The notes below the pieces were generated by a model. That model saw only the letters and a list, made by a program, of their open reading frames with translations, made no database searches and was not told the origin of the DNA. Of a stretch of DNA of 50,991 nucleotides, positions 1 through 8,997 are shown one piece after another. Source of the stretch: a candidate division TA06 bacterium B3_TA06 (lineage in GTDB: Bacteria > Hydrothermota > Tepidihabitantia > B3-TA06); NCBI GenBank assembly GCA_005223075.1, contig NJBO01000015.1, positions 1 through 50,991 of the forward strand. The letters run 5' to 3'. Within the stretch, counting starts at the first letter, position 1. Each line of letters opens with the position of its first letter. The position numbers and the translations under genes were made by a program.

Positions 1-2
1 GT

Positions 3-425
3 CGTGGAGCAGCTGGTAAGGTTCCGGTATTTGGTATGCTGGAACGTGCAGGCAAGGTCGTGGTTGAGGTAGTGCCTGACGTTAAGGAGAAGACATTAAT
101 GGGTCTTATTACCAAGACTATAGAACCGGGCAGTTTGACCTACAGCGATGGTTTCAGCAGTCACAGTTCACTGATCGTCAACGGCTATAAGCACGTCCGT
201 ATTGACCACGATAAAGAGTTCACCAACGGTAAGGCACACATCAACAGCATAGAAAGTTTCTGGGCTTATGCCAAGGAAAGACTGGCCAAATATCATGGTA
301 TTTCGCCTCTAAAACTGTATCTTTACTTGAAGGAGTTGGAATTCAGGTTCAATAACAGGCAAGCTGTTGATTTATTTGAACTTATCAACTCGCAGCTTGT
401 CAAATTGCTCCGCTGTTATGGATAA
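3..425 (+). CDS. IS1595-family (ISXO2-like) transposase, 3' part
   Basis: The reading frame is already open at the window edge (RGAAGKVPVFG, then MLERAGKVV), so the gene starts outside the window and the internal ATG at 36 is not its start. The text matches the DDE-type ISXO2-like domain: the GAAGKVPVFG entry strand, the YSDGFSSH strand carrying a catalytic Asp, and NSIESFWAYAKERLAKYHG near the C-terminus, a hallmark of IS1595 transposases. The end of the protein (RFNNR..DLF..L) is also typical. The enzyme would cut and paste its own IS. The sequence just after the stop (ATGGATAATTCCCAAT) could be the IS terminal repeat, but the other end lies outside the window. Confidence 0.8.
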   Translation, partial: RGAAGKVPVFGMLERAGKVVVEVVPDVKEKTLMGLITKTIEPGSLTYSDGFSSHSSLIVNGYKHVRIDHDKEFTNGKAHINSIESFWAYAKERLAKYHGISPLKLYLYLKELEFRFNNRQAVDLFELINSQLVKLLRCYG

Positions 426-449
426 TTCCCAATACTTTTAGCTTTTCAT

Positions 450-1565
450 TCACAGGTCCTCCTTTAGGATAAGAATTCGATATACTGCCTCATCCAATCT
501 CTTTCGAGGAATTTCACCGCTATACGCTGCTTTCAATACACACTCATAGCATTCCTCCGCAGTGGCTAACCCTTTCAAGAATTGGCAATGGAGAATAATG
601 TCTGCACCTGCGTTTATGCTCATAACACATGCCTCTGGCAAATCATAGTGTTTAGAGATACCTCCCATTTGCATATCGTCGGTGATGATTACCCCTTGGA
701 ATCCAAGTCGTTCACGGAGAAGTCCTGTGAGAACAGTTTTTGAAAGAGTGGCAGGATTTGAGCTATCCACACTACGCACAAGTATATGAGCACTCATAAT
801 ACAAGCCACATCCTCAGCAATCACTCCCTGATAGGGACGCAGTTCTCTTTCCAAAAGCTCATCAATAGTTTTGTCGGTTCGAGGCATGTCTTTGTGAGAA
901 TCTATCGTCACATCTCCCAAACCAGGAAAGTGCTTGGCGGCCGCAATTACTCTTTCCTTTTGGAATGAACTGATAAATATTCGTGCCAGATAAGCTACCG
1001 TATCAGGATTCGAAGAGAAGGTTCTGTAGCTTAAAGGTGTATCCCCTTGCGGTTGATCTATATCTACAACTGGTGCCATAGTCATGTTAATACCCCACGA
1101 CCGTAAGTCTCTGGCGATCTCGGTTGCGAGACTTACAACATCACTTGAATCCATCCTTGCTACCTCTCGGGGTTCAGGAGGAACTCCACCAAATTTGATC
1201 TCCGTCCTACTTACTCCTAGCTCCTGATCGGTAGCTATGAGGAGAGGCAATCCCGGTTTAGAGCCTTGTGCAAGAGATTGCATTTCGGAAGTAAGACTGA
1301 TGAGTTGCTTTTCGCTATTGACATTTTTACGAAATATAATAACTCCCCCTGCATGACGATCAACAATCCATTCTCGCAGGCGAGGAGAAATATCTCGCCC
1401 GTTGAACCCTATCATAAAAAGCTGGCCGACCTTCTCTTCGACACTCATGCTTTGGACACGCCTCTGGACTTCCTTCGATGGCTTTTGTTTCCCTTCCTTG
1501 CACATAGGCAACGTTAGGGTAAGCACCGATAACACAAATAAAGCGAATAAGCGAAACCCAGTCAC
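450..1565 (-). CDS. Glycoside hydrolase family 3, NagZ-like beta-N-acetylhexosaminidase
   Basis: A 371-residue GH3 enzyme expected to remove beta-linked N-acetylglucosamine, probably from peptidoglycan. Residues 1-22 form a hydrophobic export signal ending in LPMC, a poor lipobox, so it may be a lipoprotein. The GH3 fold is clear: SVEEKVGQLFMIGF (41-54), KHFPG (211-215) followed by the DSH loop (222-224, the catalytic dyad of NagZ enzymes) and ITDDMQM (294-300), whose first Asp is the expected nucleophile. The start is GTG and overlaps the TAG of the upstream ribbon gene, implying translational coupling. It is the last gene of the envelope operon. Length is normal for single-domain NagZ. Confidence 0.88.
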   Translation of the reverse strand: MTGFRLFALFVLSVLTLTLPMCKEGKQKPSKEVQRRVQSMSVEEKVGQLFMIGFNGRDISPRLREWIVDRHAGGVIIFRKNVNSEKQLISLTSEMQSLAQGSKPGLPLLIATDQELGVSRTEIKFGGVPPEPREVARMDSSDVVSLATEIARDLRSWGINMTMAPVVDIDQPQGDTPLSYRTFSSNPDTVAYLARIFISSFQKERVIAAAKHFPGLGDVTIDSHKDMPRTDKTIDELLERELRPYQGVIAEDVACIMSAHILVRSVDSSNPATLSKTVLTGLLRERLGFQGVIITDDMQMGGISKHYDLPEACVMSINAGADIILHCQFLKGLATAEECYECVLKAAYSGEIPRKRLDEAVYRILILKEDL

Positions 1566-2218
1566 TAAAACACTTGGAATTCAGCTATCTTAACCCAGTA
1601 ATCGTTAAGTTGAGTAACTAGGAGTCTTACGCATCGGACCTTAACAGGTCCAAAAGATTCATCTATGACACGATTAGAAACCGTGCCGATTGTGGTCCAC
1701 TTCTCTCCGTCTTTTGAATATTGAAGCTTTCCGTGGCGCAGATAATCCTGTTGATCTCCATCCGGAGCCTGAATTATCTTCACCCGATTGATCTTTCGAA
1801 TCTTCCCCAGATCTACCTGAAAGTAATCCCCAACAGTGGGCCAACCCCTTTTAGTCTTATAATCCTTTTCAGGGTCGCTGTCAGGATAACGATATGCATT
1901 GCTCCAATAGTAGGTTGAAGGATCGCTGTCAACAGCATAAATCTCTTTGTGACCCTCGTATGGGGGCATTGAACTACTGAAGGTTATCTTAGCAGATTTA
2001 CCCCAAGGGTTGAAGATCAGCAAGAGTGCGATAGCCACCAAAACCAAACAGCCGAGAGAAATACCAATGATAAGTCCAAGCTTGGATTTCTTGCGCTTTG
2101 GGGGTAACTCCTCTACACTCGCCTGCATTCGCTCTTCGGGAACAAGCTTAGCACCACACTCCTCACAAAAGACACTACCCTCATCGTTCTTAGTCCCGCA
2201 CTCTTTGCAGATCGGCAT
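1565..2218 (-). CDS. Zinc-ribbon membrane protein with F5/8 type C (discoidin-like) domain
   Basis: About 217 residues. An N-terminal double-CxxC zinc ribbon (MPICKECGTKNDEGSVFCEECG) is followed by a lysine-rich linker, one membrane helix at about 49-72 and a C-terminal beta domain of about 140 residues with discoidin/F5-8C features (YWSNAYRYP, DYFQVDLGKIRKINRVKI, LQYSKDGEKWTTIG, VRCVRLLVTQ). The ribbon would be cytosolic and the discoidin domain outside, where such folds bind glycans. The ATG at 2218 is chosen because AGGAGG lies just upstream. The ribbon and linker closely match the next gene upstream, so the two N-termini are paralogous. Confidence 0.75.
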   Translation of the reverse strand: MPICKECGTKNDEGSVFCEECGAKLVPEERMQASVEELPPKRKKSKLGLIIGISLGCLVLVAIALLLIFNPWGKSAKITFSSSMPPYEGHKEIYAVDSDPSTYYWSNAYRYPDSDPEKDYKTKRGWPTVGDYFQVDLGKIRKINRVKIIQAPDGDQQDYLRHGKLQYSKDGEKWTTIGTVSNRVIDESFGPVKVRCVRLLVTQLNDYWVKIAEFQVF

Positions 2219-2275
2219 CACTCCTCCTATTCTCAATTCTTTTTAACTTAGGATACAAGCTATCTTCAGATTTCA

Positions 2276-3655
2276 TCATTCCTTATCCCCAGCAAGCGAC
2301 GCGACAAACCGTAGAGAATCAAAACTAACATCCACAATAGGAAAGCTCTGCCAATTGTAGTAATCATAGTGCCACCATTCACTGGTTATGGTTGTGAAAC
2401 CCGTTGATGTCATAATGTCGGTTAGGAGTTTTCTGTTGCGTTTCTGTTCTTTAGTGAGACCGGTATAATTTTGATGCGAACGCTCATTAAACTCATCGAA
2501 CGCAGAACCCATATCAAGTTGTTTACCGGTGGAGTCTACTAGGGTAAGGTCAACCGCCGTGCCTCGATTGTGGCGCGAGCCACGATTGGGATCGGCCACA
2601 TAGCGCCTGTCAGGAACAAGTTTCCACATCAGGAATTGAACTCGATGTGGACGATAGCCGTCGAATACCTTCAGCCGATAACCGAGGGTGTTTGCCTTCC
2701 GCTGAACTGAGACGAGGCTTTCGGCAACACAACACCTTAGGAAACAACGCGCTTCAGGGTACAGAACTTCGTGTGTAAAGTTATTCTCAGTTGCATAGCG
2801 GATATCTAGAACTATAGTGGAGTCTAACTTCACGAGTTCGACGAAAGTCGCCGGATCCAGGGAGATGGGGTGAGTAAAGAAGGGGTCTTCGGAATATCCT
2901 TCTTTCCAACTACAGAGTAAGCTTGAAACTAGTCCTAATGCGCTTAGGGTTTTTCCTACAGGCACTCCGTATATCTCAACTTCGGAGATACAAAGGTCTT
3001 GATCTTTAGCTCTCTCAGAGTAAACGTCTTCGATGACGATCTTCACAAAACTAGTCCTTACTGAAGCGACATCGAAGTATTGCATCTCCCGGGTATCTCT
3101 CAGTGATATCTTCTGCGATGACCCGTCTGAGAACTCAAGCCTGGCGCGCCTAACTCGTAGATTGAGGTAAAACCTATCACCAATATCCTTCCCATAACGA
3201 TCGTAGCCCGGTATAAGTCCAATACGCGTAACTTTAACTTCCCTTGGGAAACTAAGCTTGATCCACATTCCAATTCCGGCGTTTGCACCGCCATCGGCCC
3301 AGGAAGCGGCCCAGCAAGTCGAAGATATTCCATCCAGGACGTTAGCAGGTTCGTAATTACCGAACCTACTTGGAGAGAGTGCCGACGAAGCACTAGCTTT
3401 TGCAAGATAGGTAATGTCCTGCGGGGACTTCCTCCAGGGCTTGAAGATTATTAAGAGAACGACCCCAGCCAGAATAACCGCTCCTAGAGATATGCCAACG
3501 ATGAGTCCAACCTTGGTTTTCTTGGGGCGTTTCTCCACGCTTTCGGGTTTCGGTTGCACAGCGGGTTGCTCTTGGGGAATCAGTTTCGCGCCGCATTCCT
3601 CGCAGAAGGCGCTCCCTTCGTCGTTTTTAGCCCCGCACTTGTTGCAGATTGGCAT
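2276..3655 (-). CDS. Zinc ribbon, membrane helix, NADase-type glycan-binding domain and VanX-like D-Ala-D-Ala dipeptidase fusion
   Basis: A 459-residue multidomain protein. Order: double-CxxC zinc ribbon (4-22), lysine-rich linker, membrane helix (49-71), a beta domain (about 80-230) like the discoidin-related NADase-type glycan-binding domain (ASSALSPSRFGNYEPANVLDG, CISEVEIYG), then a peptidase M15D domain (about 265-435). The latter has DIRYATENNF, the FDGYRP arginine loop, SRHNRGTAVD (360-369) and EWWH (426-429), giving the zinc ligands His362, Asp369 and His429 and the catalytic Glu426 expected of VanX/DdpX enzymes. It should hydrolyse D-Ala-D-Ala on the outer face. Stand-alone family members have about 200 residues; the fusion is unusual. 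Confidence 0.82.
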   Translation of the reverse strand: MPICNKCGAKNDEGSAFCEECGAKLIPQEQPAVQPKPESVEKRPKKTKVGLIVGISLGAVILAGVVLLIIFKPWRKSPQDITYLAKASASSALSPSRFGNYEPANVLDGISSTCWAASWADGGANAGIGMWIKLSFPREVKVTRIGLIPGYDRYGKDIGDRFYLNLRVRRARLEFSDGSSQKISLRDTREMQYFDVASVRTSFVKIVIEDVYSERAKDQDLCISEVEIYGVPVGKTLSALGLVSSLLCSWKEGYSEDPFFTHPISLDPATFVELVKLDSTIVLDIRYATENNFTHEVLYPEARCFLRCCVAESLVSVQRKANTLGYRLKVFDGYRPHRVQFLMWKLVPDRRYVADPNRGSRHNRGTAVDLTLVDSTGKQLDMGSAFDEFNERSHQNYTGLTKEQKRNRKLLTDIMTSTGFTTITSEWWHYDYYNWQSFPIVDVSFDSLRFVASLAGDKE

Positions 3656-3663
3656 TTCTACTC

Positions 3664-5391
3664 CTACTCGTTTAAGGACTTACCGCATTGATCACAGAAC
3701 ATAGCTTTTGTCTTCAACTTGGCTCCACACTCAGGACAGTAGTTAACTTTCTCTCCCTTAGCATCTTCTTTAGCTTTTGGAGGAGGTTTCTGCTTATGAC
3801 TTTTGGGCTTGGGTTTCGTTGTTGGTTTTGATGGCGGCTTGGACTTTTTTACTTCATTTGTGCCACGAATGGATTTATGGAATTCCGGGGGTATGTCCTC
3901 TCCAGTAATCGTAGCTAATATCTCATCAGTAAGAGGAGCTATTCCAGCGATCCTGTTAGCTTGGTTTTCCATCGTTTTCTCGAAAATGTTCCTTACAAGT
4001 CTTCCATTGCCGAATGTTCTATCTCTGTTTGTATGTAAAACTTCTAAAACGGAAAGTAGTTTTTCCTTGGCTCCATCAGTGATGTTGAAGTTGCTATTTT
4101 TACAGAATTTCTCGAATATAGCAATAAGTTCCTCCGGCTCATAATCATCGAAATAGAAATACCTGTTGAACCTTGACTTTATGCCAGGATTTGCCTCCAA
4201 GAATCTTCCCATTTCATTCGGATAACCAGCCACGATTACAACCAACCTATCTCTATGATCCTCCATCCGTTTAAGAAGTATGTCTATGGCCTCTTGCCCG
4301 AAATCATTAAGCCCACCTTCCGGTTTAAGGGCGTATGCTTCATCTATGAACAACACCCCATCCAAACTCTTACTAACGATTTCGTCCACCTTTAGCGCGG
4401 TTTGTCCAACATATCCAGCCACCAATCCGGACCTGTCGGTTTCCACAAGATGTCCCTTAGTAAGGAAACCTAACGATCTATATATCTTTCCAATCAGGCG
4501 AGCGATTGTAGTTTTGCCAGTTCCAGGAGGACCACAAAAGACTGCATGAAGCGAGATGGGGGTCTTGGACATCCCGCGCTCTTGACGCATCTTCTGAACC
4601 TTGAGGAAATTGATCAAAGAATCTACTTCCTGTTTAATATTTTCCATCCCAATCAATTCATTGAGTTCAGCCAGTATTTCATCAAGCGTTTCTTGAGAAG
4701 CTACCGCTTCTTCTGTTATCTCTATGCTTTTCTCTGATTCTGAGATTTCCTCTTCGTGCAAAAGCTTCCACACCTTCTTTAGAGCTTCTTCCTCCTCTTC
4801 TGTTACAGTTCCGTCAGCTTTTGTAACAACTTGAGCTGCTCGATATAAAGCAGCAATTGCTATGTCTGCAAATGAAGTGCCTTGCGCTTTATCAATATTC
4901 TTGAGAAAGTTAGGAACTATAAGTTGTTCTATTTGGTCCCCACTTAATTTGTTTCTCTCAAAAATATCAACAAAAACATTCTCTAGATTCTTTATCACTT
5001 TCGTTGCCAATTCCTCTCTTAAGTGTGAAGGGGCAATTTGCCATTTAGAGACTATCCCTTGAGAACTGTCAACAAATTCTTGACCATTAATCACAAAAGC
5101 TAGAATCATTGATGCAACTGAGGTTTCTCTGGGGTCAAGGTGTCCGTCAGCACCACTACAAAGAATAAATATTTTCGCGAGGTCGTTAGCTAGAGATAGT
5201 TTAAAATCCTCTAGGGTTTTCCCTTGTAGTATTTTAAGGAAAGGGATGGACTCATAAAACTGACTTGCTTCTTCAACGAGATAAGGATAATCTACTACTC
5301 TCATGCTTTCCTGTTTTGTCCCGCATTTGGGGCAGAACTTAGCCCCCGCTTTTATCTCATTCCCGCAATTTGAGCATATCTTGGTTTCCAT
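3664..5391 (-). CDS. AAA+ ATPase (CbbX/SpoVK-type) with TerB-like domain and zinc ribbons at both ends
   Basis: 575 residues. An N-terminal ribbon (ICSNCG..FCPKCG, 5-23) precedes a helical domain with two TerB-like acidic turns (ADGHLDPRE at 81-89, ADGTVTEEE at 192-200). A CbbX/SpoVK-type AAA+ module follows from about 240: LNELIGMENIKQEV, Walker A GPPGTGKT (287-294), Walker B VLFIDE (346-351), and a probable arginine finger in SRFNRYF. A lysine/proline-rich linker leads to a C-terminal ribbon (YCPECG..FCDQCG). It is probably a cytosolic remodelling ATPase that meets the neighbouring membrane proteins through ribbons. Only a short gap separates it from the VanX fusion gene, so they are likely co-transcribed. 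Substrate unknown. Confidence 0.83.
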   Translation of the reverse strand: METKICSNCGNEIKAGAKFCPKCGTKQESMRVVDYPYLVEEASQFYESIPFLKILQGKTLEDFKLSLANDLAKIFILCSGADGHLDPRETSVASMILAFVINGQEFVDSSQGIVSKWQIAPSHLREELATKVIKNLENVFVDIFERNKLSGDQIEQLIVPNFLKNIDKAQGTSFADIAIAALYRAAQVVTKADGTVTEEEEEALKKVWKLLHEEEISESEKSIEITEEAVASQETLDEILAELNELIGMENIKQEVDSLINFLKVQKMRQERGMSKTPISLHAVFCGPPGTGKTTIARLIGKIYRSLGFLTKGHLVETDRSGLVAGYVGQTALKVDEIVSKSLDGVLFIDEAYALKPEGGLNDFGQEAIDILLKRMEDHRDRLVVIVAGYPNEMGRFLEANPGIKSRFNRYFYFDDYEPEELIAIFEKFCKNSNFNITDGAKEKLLSVLEVLHTNRDRTFGNGRLVRNIFEKTMENQANRIAGIAPLTDEILATITGEDIPPEFHKSIRGTNEVKKSKPPSKPTTKPKPKSHKQKPPPKAKEDAKGEKVNYCPECGAKLKTKAMFCDQCGKSLNE

Positions 5392-5403
5392 CTTATCCTT
5401 CTC

Positions 5404-6180
5404 TTAAGCCTCAATTCTTTCCCCACATTTGGGGCAGAATCTGGCTGTGGGTTTTAACGAAGTGCCGCACTCCGGACAAAACTTGGCTTCGGGTTCTTCT
5501 TTCTTTGAATCTTCTGTTTTCGGTTTTTTCTTTCCTTCTGGCTTCGGGGGGGCTTCTGTCTTGGGGAATCTAATTACCCCTTTCCAAAGCAAGAGAAGTA
5601 ATGCCACTGCGCAGAGAGCCAGGAAGGCAACACTTCCCAAGATCACCGGCCAGAACCCACTAGGCAAGCCCCTTGCTCCTCGAGGGGGCTTAAGCCTAAA
5701 GAACTTGGGGACAAGTTGTTTGCGAAACTCGTATGGATCAACCGTTCGCAAGAAAAACCATTCCGTAGCCGCTTCCCCTTCTGCAATTCGGCAATCTCTC
5801 GTCAAAACGCCCCAACCTTCCGTGGGACGAATCCAAACCTTAAGGGTATCGCTCTTCCAATTGGTTCCCCGGGTATGCCATGCTCCGATGATCAACGCCA
5901 CCATCGTGGGATCAACGAAGCTTCGTAAAGAATCCACATCCGCACGATTGGCTACCACTATATTGTAACCCGCCTCGACCTCCTCTAACTTAACATCCAC
6001 GTCATAGATTGTCTTATCAACGAGAAGTTCTCGGAGCTTTTCTTCTTCCCTCTGGATTTCTTCTTCTGTGAGTCTCACTTTAACAGTTCCAAAAAGACCT
6101 GCGACCGAAAGTAATACACCCACAAGAATTGTGCAAGGTAAAACCCTGTGTTTCACCTGCCCTGCACTATAATTTGCCAT
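5404..6180 (-). CDS. Two-helix membrane protein with C-terminal zinc ribbon
   Basis: 258 residues from the ATG at 6180 (GGAAG upstream). A membrane helix at about 14-31 is followed by an extracytoplasmic domain of about 145 residues, a second helix at about 178-200, a charged Lys/Glu/Pro linker and a C-terminal double-CxxC ribbon (FCPECGTSLKPTARFCPKCG). Both termini should be cytosolic. The outer domain is not recognised. It is the first gene of the five-gene minus-strand operon and its ribbon resembles those of the ATPase and the two other membrane proteins, which suggests they work together. Confidence 0.7.
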   Translation of the reverse strand: MANYSAGQVKHRVLPCTILVGVLLSVAGLFGTVKVRLTEEEIQREEEKLRELLVDKTIYDVDVKLEEVEAGYNIVVANRADVDSLRSFVDPTMVALIIGAWHTRGTNWKSDTLKVWIRPTEGWGVLTRDCRIAEGEAATEWFFLRTVDPYEFRKQLVPKFFRLKPPRGARGLPSGFWPVILGSVAFLALCAVALLLLLWKGVIRFPKTEAPPKPEGKKKPKTEDSKKEEPEAKFCPECGTSLKPTARFCPKCGERIEA

Positions 6181-6243
6181 CAAAACTTCCTTAGGATTGA
6201 ATTCTACCTCCTGAGGCGGTAATGTCAAGTGCTAAAAGACCCC

Positions 6244-6269
6244 TAGGGGCACGGCATGCCGTGCCCCTA
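6244..6269. repeat. 26-bp perfect palindrome with GCCCCTAC tail
   Basis: Each arm reads TAGGGGCACGGCA and the two arms are exact reverse complements with no spacer. It lies between the envelope operon and the truncated methyltransferase. Two other inverted repeats in the window (36.65 and 38.57 kb) end in the same GCCCCTAC string, so this looks like a dispersed REP-like unit. It could also act as a cruciform or terminator stem. Confidence 0.75.
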
Positions 6270-6291
6270 CATCCGATTTTGGGAATTGGAA

Positions 6292-7025
6292 TTACTGTGT
6301 AGTGTGAACTTTCAGGTTCGCATTCGATCTCAAATTCTCATCCGAAATCTGAACAAACACACTTCCGCTTTCGTGCAGTAATTCCTTTGCTAACAAGAGC
6401 CTGCCTTAGATACGTCAAATACGAATGTATGCCAAGTTCCCAGGTATCCCTAAACGCCTTTATCATCTCAGGCTCGGCTGTCAAATCTTCGTCCTTGCCG
6501 TCCTTAACGTCCCTTTTATTGACGAACGGTTGAAAGTTTGAGCCATACTTAATGCCATAAGGCGGGTCAATGTAAACCATCTGCACCTGCCCGGCCATGC
6601 CTTCCTTTTCCAAAAGGGAGTTCATAACCAAAAGCGAATCGCCCGCTATAAGCCGGTTTTTCCAGTTGTGCTTGTGCTTGTAAAATTCAATAGCTTCACG
6701 GAGCGGAGGGTTTTCTTCAGGCTCTGCAAACAACGAACCCTGAACCGGCATACCGTTCTGCTTGCGCACCGCCTCAATTATGGTTCGGGGGTCAATGCGC
6801 TCGTGAACGTGAAGCGAAACGGTAGGCACCTCAAACGACGTATGCTCAGGCTTGCCTGCCCACACAAGCTGCGGGTCAAGATGGGGATCGTAGGCATAGG
6901 TTTTCTTCCCTTCATCCTTATCGGTCTTAGCATCCACCAACCCCACAGGCGGATTGTTTACCCGCTCCTTTCCCTTGTGGTCGTATTGCTCAATGGGCTT
7001 TTTCTTTTGTCTTTCTTCTTGCCAT
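6292..7025 (-). pseudogene. Adenine-specific DNA methyltransferase (type III Mod-like), truncated and frameshifted
   Basis: Three frames must be joined to read the family sequence. The ATG at 7025 begins MARRKTKEK and stops early; dropping one A from the A-run restores KPIEQYDHKGKERVNNPPVGLV, the usual N-terminus. The main frame then carries LIAGDSLLVMNSL and the catalytic DPPYGIKYGSNFQ (motif IV). A second shift near 6405 breaks the frame; the alternative frame continues LLLAKELLHESGSVFVQISDENLR. Homology then stops, leaving roughly the first quarter of a protein usually several hundred residues longer, with no target-recognition region or restriction partner. Not functional as it stands. 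The two small shifts could be sequencing errors, but the missing C-terminus is real. Confidence 0.85.
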
Positions 7026-7167
7026 TCTGTTACCCTCTATCAATGAATTTACTCTAAAGCCGTATAATAGAAAGCCTCTTTGAAAGAGAGTCTATCTTAA
7101 ATCCAAGGCTTGTCAACCTTTACCCCGCAGTTGTGCGAGGGAATGGAGCACTAACCTACAGGCGTGA

Positions 7168-7599
7168 GGCGGGGCTGCCGCAGGGCGCGCAGTTCCGGAA
7201 GCCGCTAGCCAGCAGTCTTGCCCCTTTGTGAAGTCAGACGTATTCCCATCAAACTCAACCTTAACCATCCGAACCGTAATGACCCCTGATGAGTCTGATG
7301 CCGATGACGAACTGTCCCAGGAGATATGGACTAACGCTGTTGAAGAGGAACCAGGGGCTGATGATTTAATCTTCACCGTTAGCTCTATTAGCACTCCGCT
7401 CTGCGTTTCTTACACTCTGCCCCAGGGCGAGATCGGCACCTTGACTCTCTATAACGCCTCCGGTCAAAGAATCGCGAGAATAGAAGTTAGTGGAACCGGC
7501 AGCACCAGCTTTGGCTTTACCAACCCATCAGGTGTTTATTTTGTGCGGTTGGAAACCAAGCTCAGATCGGAAACCAAAAAAGCGATTGTGCTCAGGTGA
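7168..7599 (+). pseudogene. C-terminal fragment of a secreted protein with type A sorting-like domain
   Basis: The frame is open from a stop at 7165 and the only candidate start is a GTG at 7228 without a ribosome site. The last 70 residues form a beta-rich tail (CVSYTLPQGEIGTLTLYNA..GQRIARIEV..SGVYFVRLET..KKAIVLR) like the type A sorting or FlgD-like tails elsewhere in the window. No signal peptide or upstream domain precedes it. It is best read as the leftover 3' end of a secreted protein gene. It lies next to the truncated methyltransferase, so this is a decayed region. Confidence 0.55.
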
Positions 7600-8115
7600 A
7601 ACCTGCTTCAACAGACCTTGAATTTCATCAATACAGAATATTGAACCCATCGAACAGGCTGACCTGGGCTTGATAGATATTTCCTTTTTTATTCTGAGGT
7701 AACTTGAGATCTTCAGCATCATAATCATTATCGTGAAGGCCCCCCGATTTAGGTTGCGAACGTCGTTTATATGGTCAAGGCCCATTCGGTCCCAGAACAT
7801 ATATTTTTCGGCTAATTTGAGGGGGGGTATATTGCATGGAAATCATCTAAGTGATTGTATTTCAATATGATGGAGAGTTTGTAAGGTTTCTGAAAAACTC
7901 TTCACGGATATGTAAAAAGGGTCTGAAAAGGCCTTCAAGGGCAATTTCCGACTCAAAATCGTGCAATTTCTCATCAAAACTTGTCCGAATTGCTCCAGTT
8001 TGAGGACAAATTTTGCACATTTCACCTTTTCGGATCAAGTAGAAATTCCAGCAACTGGGGAAAATTATTCGCACAGAGGGCGTTGCTTGAACTCCCAAAA
8101 AAAGAGGACTGAGAA
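7600..8115. other. Intergenic stretch, nothing recognised
   Basis: About 515 bases without a convincing gene. Open frames on the minus strand exist but show no family signature or good ribosome site. A 13-base string GTTCGCAACCTAA (minus strand, near 7755) recurs in the leader of the gene starting at 11281. AATTCCAGCAACTGGGGAA near 8045 vaguely resembles the palindromes at 14324 and 32627. Otherwise nothing is seen. Confidence 0.4.
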
Positions 8116-8868
8116 TCAATCCTCTTGGTCATCAATAAAACCTATTGATGACTCTAGAAGATGCTCCAACGAATCGGGAAGGACAGAGAAAAAATCCAGA
8201 CCGGTTAAGACTTCAACGGAATCTATGGTCACGGCGAAGGATTCTATAGGTTTACTTGACCTCTGGTTAGGCATAACAAACCCGATGCCTTTCATGTCTG
8301 GCTCCTTGATGTCTATTACCACCTTGTAGAAGTAGTCTGGGATGCTGACTTCGTTAACACCTATCGTTGGAAGATCGTCGGTCAGGACCGGCCCGGTGAC
8401 AATCCATATCTCCTCGTTTTCATCTGCCCAGATTCTTACCTGTGCTTCCAGTCTCTTCCAGATTCCTCGATTGAAACCAGGTCTCTGGGGACTCATGTTG
8501 CTCATGTAGAACGACTCGCACATTGCCATCGAATCCCACCTCATGTCTCCGGCTGGAGCAAGATGACCTCTATCGAATCCAGAACCTCTGTAGTCCGATA
8601 GATCGGCTGAACCTGATGCAACCATGGGATCAGGACGAAACTGCTCACATCTTTCCCAGGGGCCGTCTATCATGTCAGCGGTTAATACGTAGGCTACCCA
8701 CCTTGCTTGTTCGTGTTCTTCGCTGTATTCCAGGGTGTATGCGAAGTGCCTTACGATCTGTCTTGATTCGGGGAGTCCTAATTTATCAGGTTGTGCGTTG
8801 AGCAACTGAAGACTCATGGTTAGACTCAATAACCCTACCCACTTGATTATGGATCTATTGCATAGCAT
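8116..8868 (-). CDS. Secreted DNA/RNA non-specific endonuclease (NUC1 family)
   Basis: 250 residues with a signal peptide (about 1-25, ending LLNAQ). The beta-beta-alpha-Me nuclease signature is complete: DRGHLAPAGD (99-108) with the general-base His102, the metal-ligand Asn in SNMSPQ (124-129), and GFNRGIWKRLE (131-141). Such enzymes cut DNA and RNA without sequence preference using Mg2+, outside the cytoplasm. A strong AAGGAGG precedes the ATG. Length is typical. It may serve nutrient scavenging or competition; no immunity gene is apparent next to it. Confidence 0.88.
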   Translation of the reverse strand: MLCNRSIIKWVGLLSLTMSLQLLNAQPDKLGLPESRQIVRHFAYTLEYSEEHEQARWVAYVLTADMIDGPWERCEQFRPDPMVASGSADLSDYRGSGFDRGHLAPAGDMRWDSMAMCESFYMSNMSPQRPGFNRGIWKRLEAQVRIWADENEEIWIVTGPVLTDDLPTIGVNEVSIPDYFYKVVIDIKEPDMKGIGFVMPNQRSSKPIESFAVTIDSVEVLTGLDFFSVLPDSLEHLLESSIGFIDDQED

Positions 8869-8961
8869 GGAGCCCTCCTTACTATTTATCCTGTAGCCTG
8901 TTGTTTTGGCTTATATTGACTGTAAAACGGTGCTTGTCATCGTCAAGTATTGCTCCTCTTC

Positions 8962-8989
8962 AAAAAAAGCGAACCCGGCTGGGTCCGCT
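8962..8989 (-). terminator. Rho-independent terminator after the 8998-11928 gene set
   Basis: Read on the minus strand: AGCGGACCC, loop AGCC, GGGTTCGCT, then TTTTTTT. A nine-pair stem with one G-T pair followed directly by a T-run, just past the stop at 8998. Confidence 0.85.
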
Positions 8990-8997
8990 TTCTGGAT

